Origin: Candidatus Neomarinimicrobiota bacterium
Lineage (GTDB): Bacteria > Fidelibacterota > JAANXI01
Direction: 5' to 3'
Length of the DNA: 64,000 nucleotides
NCBI GenBank assembly: GCA_021734025.1
Contig: JAIPJS010000002.1
Coordinates: forward strand, 1 to 64,000
A program made the translations under genes and the position numbers. Position 1 is the stretch's first letter, and every line of letters starts with the position of its first letter. Below the pieces are notes generated by a model. The model did no database searches and was not told the DNA's origin. It saw only the letters and a list, made by a program, of their open reading frames with translations. This document shows, in pieces, positions 1 through 7,725 of this stretch.

Positions 1-31
1 TGAAGTGCCGGCGTGTGCTTGATATCTTCAT
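1..31 (-). CDS. Start of an unidentified gene, cut by the window edge
   Basis: Only the first ten codons are in the window, reading MKISSTRRHF from an ATG at 31. The start is supported by a strong ribosome binding site (GAGGAGG, positions 39-45, seven bases before the ATG). The gene runs off the left edge. Too little is visible to name a family. It lies downstream of transketolase but is separated from it by a terminator and about 500 bases, so it is probably its own transcription unit. Confidence 0.5.
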   Translation of the reverse strand, partial: MKISSTRRHF

Positions 32-95
32 TGGACAACCTCCTCACAAGAAATATCGCTCTTTTTGGGGTGTCCACCAAAACATAGCAACTCCA

Positions 96-122
96 CCCCT
101 TTCCCTTGCAAAGGGAAAGGGG
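96..122. repeat. Perfect 12-bp inverted repeat
   Basis: The arm CCCCTTTCCCTT (96-107) is followed by a three-base loop and its exact complement AAGGGAAAGGGG (111-122). There is no T-run on either side, so it is not a typical intrinsic terminator. It sits about 50 bases upstream of the left-edge gene's ribosome binding site. It may be a dispersed palindromic repeat; no second copy was noticed in this window. Confidence 0.6.
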
Positions 123-285
123 ACAGGGGATAGAGTTGTATCTCATCTTTCGAGCATCCCAGCAACTTGCTCCAAGACCATATGACGCTTCCCACCGCAG
201 AGTGCACTCGGGAATAAACAGTCTGATGGAGCGCAGGAGCAGATATTTAATTTCCTGAGCAAAGTTAATAGCCAATAAAAAAAAT

Positions 286-371
286 AAAGAAATTCCTCAA
301 AATTGACTATCCTCGCAGCAGAGCAACGAGGTATTGAGCCAATTTTGTGGTTTTACCACCGGAATTTCTTT
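286..371. repeat. Nested multi-arm inverted repeat, possible structured RNA or miniature element
   Basis: Three arms pair in order from the outside: AAAGAAATTCC (286-296) with GGAATTTCTTT (361-371), CAAAATTG (298-305) with CAATTTTG (340-347), and CCTCG (311-315) with CGAGG (327-331). A small side hairpin, GTGG-TTTTA-CCAC (347-359), overlaps the right half. The 86-base unit could fold as a long branched stem. No match to tmRNA, SRP RNA or RNase P core motifs was seen. A miniature inverted-repeat element is the other option. Confidence 0.5.
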
Positions 372-512
372 GGCAACAACTACCAATAATCACCCGCGAC
401 GCAAGCGTCGGGGAATTCTTTGATTAAACACCTTTCGGACAGATATCGTTGAACCTTGGTAATAAAAATCTTGTCGCTCGATCTACCGGCATAAATTGAT
501 TTCTTTTATATT

Positions 513-539
513 ATCCTGTCCATCCTGTCAATCCTGTCA
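513..539. repeat. Short tandem repeat, three copies of ATCCTGTCM
   Basis: Three back-to-back 9-bp units (513-521, 522-530, 531-539) differ only in the last base. They lie just past the transketolase terminator in the direction of transcription. No coding or promoter role is visible. Similar low-complexity intergenic arrays occur elsewhere in this window, with different units. Confidence 0.6.
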
Positions 540-540
540 G

Positions 541-576
541 AAAAAACAAAAGCGCCCCGGCTCTGGGGCGCTTTAA
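541..576 (-). terminator. Intrinsic terminator of transketolase
   Basis: Read on the minus strand, the stem GCGCCCC - AGAGCC - GGGGCGC is followed by TTTTGTTTTTT. It begins about 27 bases after the transketolase stop codon. GC-rich stem plus long T-run is a textbook rho-independent terminator. Confidence 0.9.
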
Positions 577-602
577 TCAGACTCACCACTCGTTCTCGGT
601 AA

Positions 603-2603
603 CTACAGAAGCGATTTCGCGTTCTCCACCACATTCTCCACGGTGAAGCCGAAGTGCTTGAAGGCGTCTTGGCCTGGAGCTGAAGTACCGTAAGTCTCCA
701 TGGTGATGAATGCCGAGTTCCAGCCGGCGTATTTGTCCCAGCCGGTGCGGCGGCCTGCCTCGATGACCACGCGCTTGTCGACGGAACGCGGCAGGACGCT
801 TTCGCGGTACTCGTCGGTCTGCTCGTCGAACAGCTCCCACGAGCACATATTCACGACGCGGGAGTCCACGCCTTCTTCGGCGAGGGCATCCTGGGCGCCG
901 AGCGCCAGTTCCACCTCGGAACCAGAGGCCAGGAAGATAATCTCCGGATCGTCGCCGGAGTCGTTCATCACGTAACCACCCTTCCGCACGTTAGATGCTG
1001 CGGCGTATTTACTGCGATCGTAGATCGGGAGTCCCTGGCGGGTCAATGCGAACGCCGTGGGCCGGTCTGTCTGTTCCAGTGCGATTTTCCAGCACTCCAC
1101 CACTTCGTTGGCGTCCGCGGGACGCAGCGTCAGGAAGTTGGGAATGGCGCGAAGCGACGCCACCTGTTCGATGGGCTGGTGCGTCGGGCCGTCCTCGCCG
1201 ACGCCGATGGAGTCGTGGGTGAACACGTAAATGTTCGGGAGTCCCATCATGGCTGCGAGACGGAGCGTCGGGCGGAGATAGTCGGAGAATATCAGGAACG
1301 TCGCCCCGTAGGGTCGCACACCCTTGGTCAGCGACATGCCACTTACAATGGAGCTCATGGCGTGCTCACGAACGCCGAAATGCAGATTCCGCTGGTCGTA
1401 GGCATCTCTGGCGAAATTCTTTTCGGCATCGATGTAGGTTTTGTTGGATGGTTCCAGGTCCGCCGAGCCACCGATAAGTTCGGGTATGTTAGCCGACAGT
1501 GGCTGAATAGTGGCTCCGGACGCCTTCCGGGTGGCCATGCGGCCGTCTTCCGGACTGAAGACCGGCAGATCCTTGTCCCAGTCCTCCGGCAGCGATCCGC
1601 GCATCCGGCGTTCAAATTCCGAGGCCAGTTCCGGATACTCCTCGCGATAGGAGTCAAACATCTCCTGCCATTCGCCATACGCTTCAGCACGTTCGGTGAC
1701 CTGTTCCTTGATGTGTTCGCTGACTTCATCCGGCACGTAAAAATGCTTCTCCGGATCCCAGCCGAGATTCTCCTTGGTCAGTGCCACTTCCTCTTCGCCC
1801 AGTGGCGAACCGTGGGCTGCGGAAGTATCCTGCTGATTCGGACTGCCGTACCCGATGTGCGTCCGGACAGCGATGAGATGCGGTTTGCCCTTCACTTCTT
1901 TGGCCGTCTCGATTGCCGACGACAGCGCATCCAGATTGTTGACATCATCAACCACCTGCACGTGCCAGTCGTATGACTCAAATCGTGTCGGTACATCTTC
2001 GGAAAAGGCCAAATCCGTGCTACCATCGATGGTAATTTTATTATCGTCATACAGGTAGATGACATCGTCCAGTCCCAGGTGTCCCGCCAGCGAGGCCGCC
2101 TCGGAGGAGATGCCCTCCATCAGGTCGCCGTCGCTGCATATGGCGTAAATGTTGTGATCAATGATGGGATAATCATCTTTGTTAAACTTTGCCGCAAGAT
2201 GCTTGGCCGCCAGCGCCATCCCGATTCCGTTGGTAAAACCCTGCCCCAGCGGACCGGTAGTGGTTTCGATGCCTGGGACATCCCAGTATTCCGGATGTCC
2301 TGCGGTTTTGCTGCCCAGCTGACGGAACTGCTTCAACTGATCGAGCGGCATTCCGTAACCGGTAAGATGCAGCATGCTGTACAGCAGCATAGAGCCGTGT
2401 CCGGCGGAGAGCACGAACCGGTCGCGATCCGGCCAGTCCGGCACTTCCGGCGTGTGTTTCATGTATTGCGTGTACAATAAATACGCGATCGGCGCACAGC
2501 CCATGGGCATTCCGGGATGCCCGGAACCGGCTTTCTGTACGCCGTCCATCGCAAGGGTGCGAATGGTGTTAATGCTTAATGTTGAGATGTCAGACGTTGC
2601 CAT
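603..2603 (-). CDS. tkt: Transketolase
   Basis: Thiamine-diphosphate enzyme of the non-oxidative pentose phosphate pathway; it moves two-carbon ketol units between sugar phosphates in the cytoplasm. At 666 residues it is full length. The cofactor/substrate region shows GSGHPGMPMG (about 26-35) and the ThDP motif SDGDLMEG (about 157-164), where the first Gly of the usual GDG is Ser. The pyrimidine-binding domain carries FGVREHAMSS with the expected catalytic Glu. The ATG at 2603 has GGGGAG upstream. It appears monocistronic: repeats lie upstream and a strong terminator follows. Confidence 0.96.
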   Translation of the reverse strand: MATSDISTLSINTIRTLAMDGVQKAGSGHPGMPMGCAPIAYLLYTQYMKHTPEVPDWPDRDRFVLSAGHGSMLLYSMLHLTGYGMPLDQLKQFRQLGSKTAGHPEYWDVPGIETTTGPLGQGFTNGIGMALAAKHLAAKFNKDDYPIIDHNIYAICSDGDLMEGISSEAASLAGHLGLDDVIYLYDDNKITIDGSTDLAFSEDVPTRFESYDWHVQVVDDVNNLDALSSAIETAKEVKGKPHLIAVRTHIGYGSPNQQDTSAAHGSPLGEEEVALTKENLGWDPEKHFYVPDEVSEHIKEQVTERAEAYGEWQEMFDSYREEYPELASEFERRMRGSLPEDWDKDLPVFSPEDGRMATRKASGATIQPLSANIPELIGGSADLEPSNKTYIDAEKNFARDAYDQRNLHFGVREHAMSSIVSGMSLTKGVRPYGATFLIFSDYLRPTLRLAAMMGLPNIYVFTHDSIGVGEDGPTHQPIEQVASLRAIPNFLTLRPADANEVVECWKIALEQTDRPTAFALTRQGLPIYDRSKYAAASNVRKGGYVMNDSGDDPEIIFLASGSEVELALGAQDALAEEGVDSRVVNMCSWELFDEQTDEYRESVLPRSVDKRVVIEAGRRTGWDKYAGWNSAFITMETYGTSAPGQDAFKHFGFTVENVVENAKSLL

Positions 2604-2633
2604 AAATCACTCCCCGTTAAGGTTTCAACTACA

Positions 2634-2689
2634 GTGTTAGAGTATTCAAGTGTTCGTGTGTTCAGGTTAAAAGCGGTGTTATAGTGTTT
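2634..2689. repeat. Degenerate GTGTT-type tandem repeat upstream of transketolase
   Basis: Repeated 7-9 base units built on GTGTTMNN (for example GTGTTAGA, GTGTTCGT, GTGTTATA) lie 30-90 bases upstream of the transketolase start. Better-preserved arrays of the same unit and orientation lie upstream of the DUF512 gene (10486-10519) and purN (62474-62507). No coding capacity. Function unknown. Confidence 0.5.
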
Positions 2690-2760
2690 ATATTTGGCAA
2701 TTTTTCCTTATCAAATTCCTTCGCAGTGTTAGGACTTTACGGTAAAATTTTGGGCGTTTT

Positions 2761-2803
2761 ATCAGCGGTTATCTGCTTAATCTGCGTCATCTGTGTGCTA
2801 TTT
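2761..2803. repeat. Low-complexity ATCTGNG-type repeat after the Tex gene
   Basis: Imperfect units resembling ATCTGCKTMA recur four times (ATCAGCGGTT, ATCTGCTTA, ATCTGCGTC, ATCTGTGTG) between the Tex stop codon and transketolase. The stretch has no gene and no terminator-like stem. It is another class of short intergenic tandem repeat. Confidence 0.4.
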
Positions 2804-2804
2804 A

Positions 2805-4961
2805 TCAGTTCTTCGCTTGCTTCATGCTCAGCCCGATCCGGTTTCGCTCCTCATCTACGCTCAGCACCTTTACCTTCACCACCTGGCCGACCTTCACCTC
2901 TTCATGCGGGTCATCCACAAATTTATCAGCTATTTCGGAAATATGCACTAATCCATCCTGGTGAACTCCCACATCCACGAACGCGCCGAAGTGGGTCACG
3001 TTGGTCACCGTCCCCTCCAGCAGCATTCCCTCTTTCAGGTCACCGATTTCCTCGACGCCCTCCTTGAACTCGGCGGTTTTGAATTCGTCCCGGGGATCGC
3101 GACCAGGGCGACGGAGTTCTGTGAGAATATCCTTTACCGTCGGGAGCCCTTTTTCGTCGTCCACATACTTTTTGGGATCCACGTCAATGCCCTTTCCAAC
3201 GATAGCTCCCAGCGATTTGCCTACGTCTTTGGCCATTTTCTCTACGATATAATACGATTCCGGATGCACGTTGCTGTTGTCCAGCGGATTCTTCCCGCCC
3301 GGAATCTTCAGGAAGCCCGCGCACTGCTCAAAGGTGACCGCGCCGATGCCGGGTACATCTTTTATCTCCTCCCGTGATTTGAATTTCCCGTTGGATTCCC
3401 GCTGGTCCACGATATTTTCTGCAGTAGAAGTTGTCAGCCCGGAGACGTGGGTTAGCAGCTGTTTGGACGCGGTATTGATATCCACGCCCACCGCGTTGAC
3501 GCAGCTGGAGATCACGGTGTCCAGTTCCTCCTTCAGCTTGGTCTGATTCACGTCATGCTGATACTGCCCCACGCCGATGCTCTTGGGATCGATCTTCACC
3601 AACTCCGCCAGCGGATCCTGTAAACGTCTTCCAATAGATATAGCCCCACGAACGGTGAGATCCAGATCCGGGAACTCCTCCGAAGCAACCTCGGACGCCG
3701 AATAGACCGACGCGCCGGATTCGTTCACCATCACCGGTATGGCCGGGAGATTCTGTTCGCGTACCACTTCTTTGGTAAAAGCTTCCGTCTCCCGTCCAGC
3801 CGTGCCGTTGCCAATGGCGATGAGTTCGATGTCGTACTTTTCCGCAAGAAATTTGATAATTTGCGCTGCTTCTTTCCGCTTCTCCTGCGGCGGATGGGGA
3901 TAAATCGTCTCATTCTCCAGGAACTGTCCGGTTTCGTTCAGGACGGCGATCTTGCACCCTGTGCGGAATCCTGGGTCAATGGCCATGGTTCGCTTGTGCC
4001 CCGCCGGCGCCGCCATCAGCAGGTCACGGACATTCTTGGCAAAGACATCGATGGCTTCCTCTTCCGACTCCTCCCGCACTTCGGAGAGGATGGAACTGCT
4101 GATGGAAAGCGAGAGTAACCGGCCGTAGGCGTCTTCGATTACTTCCTGCAAGAATTCCTTGTATGGACTGTCCTCTGTTAAGACCTCTCGGGCGATATAC
4201 TCGAACACCGGTTCGGGCTCAACATCGATGGAATAGTTGATGATGTCCTCATCCGCGCCGCGGCGGATGGCCAGAAATCGGTGTCCGGCGACCTTTTTCA
4301 CCGGTTCGCTGTAGTCGTAATACTGCTCGAACTTGGACTGCTTTCCCCGCCACTCCTTTTTGGCCTTGGTCACCAGGAGCCCGTTCTGATACATGTACTC
4401 CCGCAGCCACTGCCGAATGTCGGGATCGTCAGCGATACGCTCGGCCAAAATATCGTGCGCACCGGCCAGAGCATCTTCAACCGACTCAACTTCATCGGAT
4501 AAGTATTCCAACGCCAGATCCGCCAGCGGATCGCCGTTGACCGGCTGCAGCCAGATGCTGTCCGCCAGCGGCTCCAATCCCTTTTCCCGCGCCTTTTGAG
4601 CCCGGGTGCGGCGCTTCGGCTTGTACGGCGCATAAAGATCTTCTAATTCGGTCTTCTCCCGGCACTCCAGGATGCGGGCCTTCAGCTCGTCCGTCAGTTT
4701 ATCCTGTTTTTCGATCGTGGCGAGGACGGTCTCTTTACGCTCCTCCAGTTCGTCGTAATACTGGTAGGCGTTCCAGATTTCCTTCAGCTCGATTTCGTCC
4801 AGTTCGCCGGTGGCTTCCTTGCGGTAACGCGCCACGAACGGGATGGTGGCGCCCCCGGCCAGGAGCTCCAGCGCGGATTTCATCTGCCCGCGACGATACT
4901 TTAAATCCTCGGTGAGCCAGTTCAGAATTTTTGCGGGGATGGATGATTTCTGGTCAGACAT
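2805..4961 (-). CDS. tex: Tex-family S1 RNA-binding protein
   Basis: Cytoplasmic nucleic-acid-binding protein of the Tex/YhgF family, thought to act in transcription or RNA metabolism. At 718 residues it is the usual size. The N-terminal Tex region contains GGATIPFVARYRKEATGELD (about 36-55). A YqgF-like RNase H fold follows (MAIDPGFRTGCKIAVL), then helix-hairpin-helix motifs (DVPGIGAVTFEQCAGFLKI) and a C-terminal S1 domain (FGAFVDVGVHQDGLVHISEI, last 75 residues). ATG at 4961 with AAAGG upstream. Its exact cellular task is unsettled even in model organisms. Confidence 0.95.
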   Translation of the reverse strand: MSDQKSSIPAKILNWLTEDLKYRRGQMKSALELLAGGATIPFVARYRKEATGELDEIELKEIWNAYQYYDELEERKETVLATIEKQDKLTDELKARILECREKTELEDLYAPYKPKRRTRAQKAREKGLEPLADSIWLQPVNGDPLADLALEYLSDEVESVEDALAGAHDILAERIADDPDIRQWLREYMYQNGLLVTKAKKEWRGKQSKFEQYYDYSEPVKKVAGHRFLAIRRGADEDIINYSIDVEPEPVFEYIAREVLTEDSPYKEFLQEVIEDAYGRLLSLSISSSILSEVREESEEEAIDVFAKNVRDLLMAAPAGHKRTMAIDPGFRTGCKIAVLNETGQFLENETIYPHPPQEKRKEAAQIIKFLAEKYDIELIAIGNGTAGRETEAFTKEVVREQNLPAIPVMVNESGASVYSASEVASEEFPDLDLTVRGAISIGRRLQDPLAELVKIDPKSIGVGQYQHDVNQTKLKEELDTVISSCVNAVGVDINTASKQLLTHVSGLTTSTAENIVDQRESNGKFKSREEIKDVPGIGAVTFEQCAGFLKIPGGKNPLDNSNVHPESYYIVEKMAKDVGKSLGAIVGKGIDVDPKKYVDDEKGLPTVKDILTELRRPGRDPRDEFKTAEFKEGVEEIGDLKEGMLLEGTVTNVTHFGAFVDVGVHQDGLVHISEIADKFVDDPHEEVKVGQVVKVKVLSVDEERNRIGLSMKQAKN

Positions 4962-5076
4962 TTTTGCAAGGGACCTTTTTTAAAAATTTTCCCAGAGAAT
5001 CATTAGCCGATTCGCTTCTCTGGCAGCTATATTCCGGAAATTGCCACATTATTAAAGATACGAAAAAAATGAACTG

Positions 5077-5679
5077 TCAGACAAACGCTATCCGGTCTCC
5101 GGTACTGTCAATTAACTGCCGGCGGAACTGTTCTGCCAGAGATTGTCGTACCGCTACCGTTATCCGGATTTTTTCACCGTAATCTTGGTCGGTAATCCTG
5201 GCTTCCATGTTTTCAATCGTTCTCATCACTGCGCTGATATCCTCGTACGTTGTTTCCAGAGAAACCGTTTCAGTCAGGACTTTCCGGACGATGGTCGCAT
5301 TCTCGATGGTCAGGTGTGCGGACTCCCCATAGGCTCGGATCAGTCCGCCGGTGCCCAGTTTGGTTCCCCCAAAGTATCGTGTGATGATTATAATGACATT
5401 TGTCAGATCAGCGCCGGTGATGGCCTGGTAGATCGGCTTGCCCGCCGTACCAGAAGGCTCCCCGTCGTCATCGTAGTGGAAATCGGTCTCATCGCCCAAT
5501 CCGATCACATATGCTGAACAATTGTGCGTGGCGTCGTAGTACTCCTGCTTTACCTCGGAAAGTCGCTGCGCCGCGTCATCTCTGGAATTGACAGGATAAA
5601 TATGTCCGATAAATTTGGAACCCTTTTCCTTGAACCGGGCAGTTGCGTACTCTTTTACAGTGAGGTATTCGTCCGTCAT
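5077..5679 (-). CDS. yigZ: YigZ/IMPACT family protein
   Basis: Member of the UPF0029/IMPACT family, 200 residues as expected. The family signature is intact: DDDGEPSGTAGKPI (about 70-83) and RYFGGTKLGTGGLIRAYG (about 101-118). The C-terminal 70 residues match the small ferredoxin-like second domain. In bacteria its function is not firmly known; the eukaryotic relative regulates translation through Gcn2. Its ATG overlaps the stop of the upstream metalloprotease gene by ATGA, suggesting translational coupling, although the two products have no obvious link. Confidence 0.9.
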   Translation of the reverse strand: MTDEYLTVKEYATARFKEKGSKFIGHIYPVNSRDDAAQRLSEVKQEYYDATHNCSAYVIGLGDETDFHYDDDGEPSGTAGKPIYQAITGADLTNVIIIITRYFGGTKLGTGGLIRAYGESAHLTIENATIVRKVLTETVSLETTYEDISAVMRTIENMEARITDQDYGEKIRITVAVRQSLAEQFRRQLIDSTGDRIAFV

Positions 5680-7274
5680 CGGATGAGCACGAATTTGCCT
5701 GTTTGGGTCTGGTTTCCGGCGTCGAGTCTCAGAAAATAGACCCCGCTGCTGAGCTTTCCGGTGCTCTGCCCTTCTATGGGAAGCGTTAACTGAATAGGCC
5801 CGGAATCAAATGCCTGACCACCGAAATTATACTTGAGCACTCTTCGTCCGGTGACATCAAACAGATCTGCACGTATTGGTCCGGCTTCATTCAACACAGT
5901 GTATATTTGGATATTGTTGCCGTGTTCGGCCGGTACGTAAGTGTTGGGGAAAAAGGTTACGATCTTTTTCTCCTGTGATATCGAGATGGATGTGGTGTCC
6001 ACTACGGGATTAACAAGCGCTCCAACACCAGCCATTCCAGATTTAGGAAAGGTTAGGCTCAAGGTTTGTTTTCCAAGAAAGAAGTCCACCGGGTTTGTGG
6101 ACCCAGGGATGGCAATGGACCCTCCCCCCCTTGCATCTAGCGGATTGAAATTCAATCGGTAATGTTCCAAACCAACACCTGTGTGCATGAGATCCTGGTA
6201 TAATATATCTCTGGCAGGAATCGACCGAGCCACCGGCAACGAGTCGGGAATGGTGATGGCGCCGCTGGTGGTAATCTCAGGGTACTCTGCGGCATCCGGA
6301 TAGCCGTATCCATTGATGGCACGACTGCCGGTTAGCAGGTTCCAGGCGCCGAATTTTCGATAGGAACCCGCGAACGAATATCCGATATCTTTGAGCGCGT
6401 GATCGATAGCGGGATACGCTCGTTCCGTGACAAAATTGGCCCAGATATCGCTCCAGACAGTGGGCTCGTTATAACTGTTTAATATATAACCATAATGGGC
6501 GGTTTTATATCCTCCGCTGGTATGCAGTGGCTGGCTTTGACTGGCAAAATATGAAGAGACGTACTGGATATAATCATTCACCGCAGGGTACACCAAATCT
6601 TCAAACCAGCTGCTGGAGATTTCATACCACCATACGTCTTCCAACTTAAGGGTATAGGCCAGATGAAACTGGTGAAACAGTTCGTGCGCAATGGTCGCCC
6701 GGAGCGCGTTAACGCCGTGGGTGTAATAATTTGCCTCTACGTAATCGTTGTCGATCTCCGTATAGCTGGCGCGGGCCATATCGCTTGTGGGTGTTTTGAT
6801 AACCTCATCTTCCCACCTGGTGATGCCATAAATTGATCCCGACAGATCGTGGATGTAAATATCCCGTGCCCCACCGGACGGATCACCATCCCGCCGGTCC
6901 CCTTCATCTGGATACGATTGGCTATCCATGGGCGGCGGTGGAAATCCCATCGAATCCACCAGCGTGAAGTAGGATTTGTGCAATGCTTTTTCTGCCTCAT
7001 ACACCCAATCCGGGATACCCTGGCTGTTGGTGCTGGTGGGATCGATAGCGTCCCCGCCTTCCAGGCTATAATGAATCAGGAAGACCGAATCCTGCGTCAG
7101 ATACCGGTATTGCAGAGATGGGCGCTGCATCTGTGCCGCAGTGATTTTCCCCAGTTTTGCCTGCTCCATCAGCACGGAAAATCCGCATTTGACCGGTTTG
7201 TCGGGTTGGGCGAATGTATCTTTTGTAAAAAATAAAAAGAGTGAAAGAGATATATAGAGGATGATCCGTTTCAT
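5676..7274 (-). CDS. Secreted metalloprotease-like protein (MXAN_6640 type) with type IX sorting domain
   Basis: Predicted extracellular zinc peptidase of 532 residues. An N-terminal signal peptide (about 1-22, ending DTFAQ) leads into a catalytic region with the zinc motif HELFH (197-201), and downstream acidic residues in WWYEISSSWFED (E218, E225) could supply the third ligand. This layout resembles the MXAN_6640 family of putative metalloproteases. The last 80 residues form a Por/type IX C-terminal sorting domain: RADLFDVTGRRVLKY, then SSGVYFLRLDAG and a final KFVLIR. No other secretion genes are adjacent. The substrate is unknown. Confidence 0.75.
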   Translation of the reverse strand: MKRIILYISLSLFLFFTKDTFAQPDKPVKCGFSVLMEQAKLGKITAAQMQRPSLQYRYLTQDSVFLIHYSLEGGDAIDPTSTNSQGIPDWVYEAEKALHKSYFTLVDSMGFPPPPMDSQSYPDEGDRRDGDPSGGARDIYIHDLSGSIYGITRWEDEVIKTPTSDMARASYTEIDNDYVEANYYTHGVNALRATIAHELFHQFHLAYTLKLEDVWWYEISSSWFEDLVYPAVNDYIQYVSSYFASQSQPLHTSGGYKTAHYGYILNSYNEPTVWSDIWANFVTERAYPAIDHALKDIGYSFAGSYRKFGAWNLLTGSRAINGYGYPDAAEYPEITTSGAITIPDSLPVARSIPARDILYQDLMHTGVGLEHYRLNFNPLDARGGGSIAIPGSTNPVDFFLGKQTLSLTFPKSGMAGVGALVNPVVDTTSISISQEKKIVTFFPNTYVPAEHGNNIQIYTVLNEAGPIRADLFDVTGRRVLKYNFGGQAFDSGPIQLTLPIEGQSTGKLSSGVYFLRLDAGNQTQTGKFVLIR

Positions 7275-7391
7275 ACGATTGTATCAAATATGAGGTAATT
7301 GCTGGATTAGTTCCAAATGAAAATTCAATCTGCGCCTGAACAGTTTTCTATGGCTTAATTCAACCCCGTTGGTGGAGGTAATGAATAATGA

Positions 7392-7415
7392 CCGGTATCC
7401 CCTGTTACCGGGGAT
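7392..7415. repeat. Two overlapping, mutually exclusive hairpins
   Basis: CCGGTA (7392-7397) can pair with TACCGG (7406-7411), or ATCCCC (7397-7402) can pair with GGGGAT (7410-7415). The arms share bases, so only one can form. It lies about 120 bases upstream of the metalloprotease start. It could be a switch in the leader or chance. Confidence 0.35.
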
Positions 7416-7516
7416 TTCCGCGTAAGAATTCTCCGGGTTTTGTACAATCGTAGATGCCTCTGGGAAAATCTGTGATTTTGACAACATTTCCTTTTTGGGA
7501 AACTCTTACATTTATT

Positions 7517-7544
7517 GCCCGTTTTTTCTTGATAAAAAACGGGC
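7517..7544. repeat. Perfect 11-bp inverted repeat GCCCGTTTTTT / AAAAAACGGGC
   Basis: Arms at 7517-7527 and 7534-7544 are exact complements around a six-base loop. The T-run lies inside the stem on both strands and no T-run follows it, which is unlike a normal intrinsic terminator. It lies about 180 bases past the der stop codon and may act as a bidirectional end-of-transcript structure. Confidence 0.55.
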
Positions 7545-7725
7545 AGAAAAAATCAAGGAAACTCAGAACTCGCACTCCTATTATCACGTGACGGTCTTTC
7601 ACAATTATTTCAAAAAAATATCCGAATGCTTACGACATCTATTCGGGTGCTCAAACACTGAGTTTCCGTTAAAAACAACTATGGCTTACAATGGCCGGGG
7701 TTGAAAGATTGATGATTACCAGCCG

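Larger units (their letters stand above)
32..540. other. Non-coding gap between transketolase and the left-edge gene
   Basis: About 500 bases without a convincing gene. It holds a 12-bp perfect hairpin (96-122), a nested multi-arm inverted repeat (286-371), a small GC hairpin (CGACGC-AA-GCGTCG, 397-410) and three tandem copies of a 9-bp unit (513-539). The rest is AT-rich. The promoter of the left-edge gene is presumably here, but no clear -35/-10 pair was recognised. Confidence 0.5.
7275..7725. other. Non-coding gap upstream of the metalloprotease gene
   Basis: About 450 bases with no supported gene. It must carry the promoter of the metalloprotease-yigZ unit and the 3' end of the der transcript. 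Two structures stand out: a pair of mutually exclusive hairpins (7392-7415) and a perfect 11-bp inverted repeat (7517-7544). No confident -35/-10 pair was recognised. Confidence 0.5.

Noticed and set aside
286-371. tmRNA, SRP RNA or RNase P RNA in the nested repeat
   Set aside because: Too short for tmRNA or RNase P, and none of their conserved core words are present on either strand.
512-600. Extra small gene between the transketolase stop and its terminator
   Set aside because: The terminator starts 27 bases after the stop codon, leaving no room.
1179-1976. Long open frame on the plus strand inside transketolase
   Set aside because: It is antisense to a complete, well-conserved gene and its translation has no recognisable features or ribosome binding site.
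6123-6129. Run of seven C in the metalloprotease gene as a phase-variable tract
   Set aside because: It encodes a short Gly run inside a normal reading frame; seven is short for slippage-based switching and no second tract was seen.
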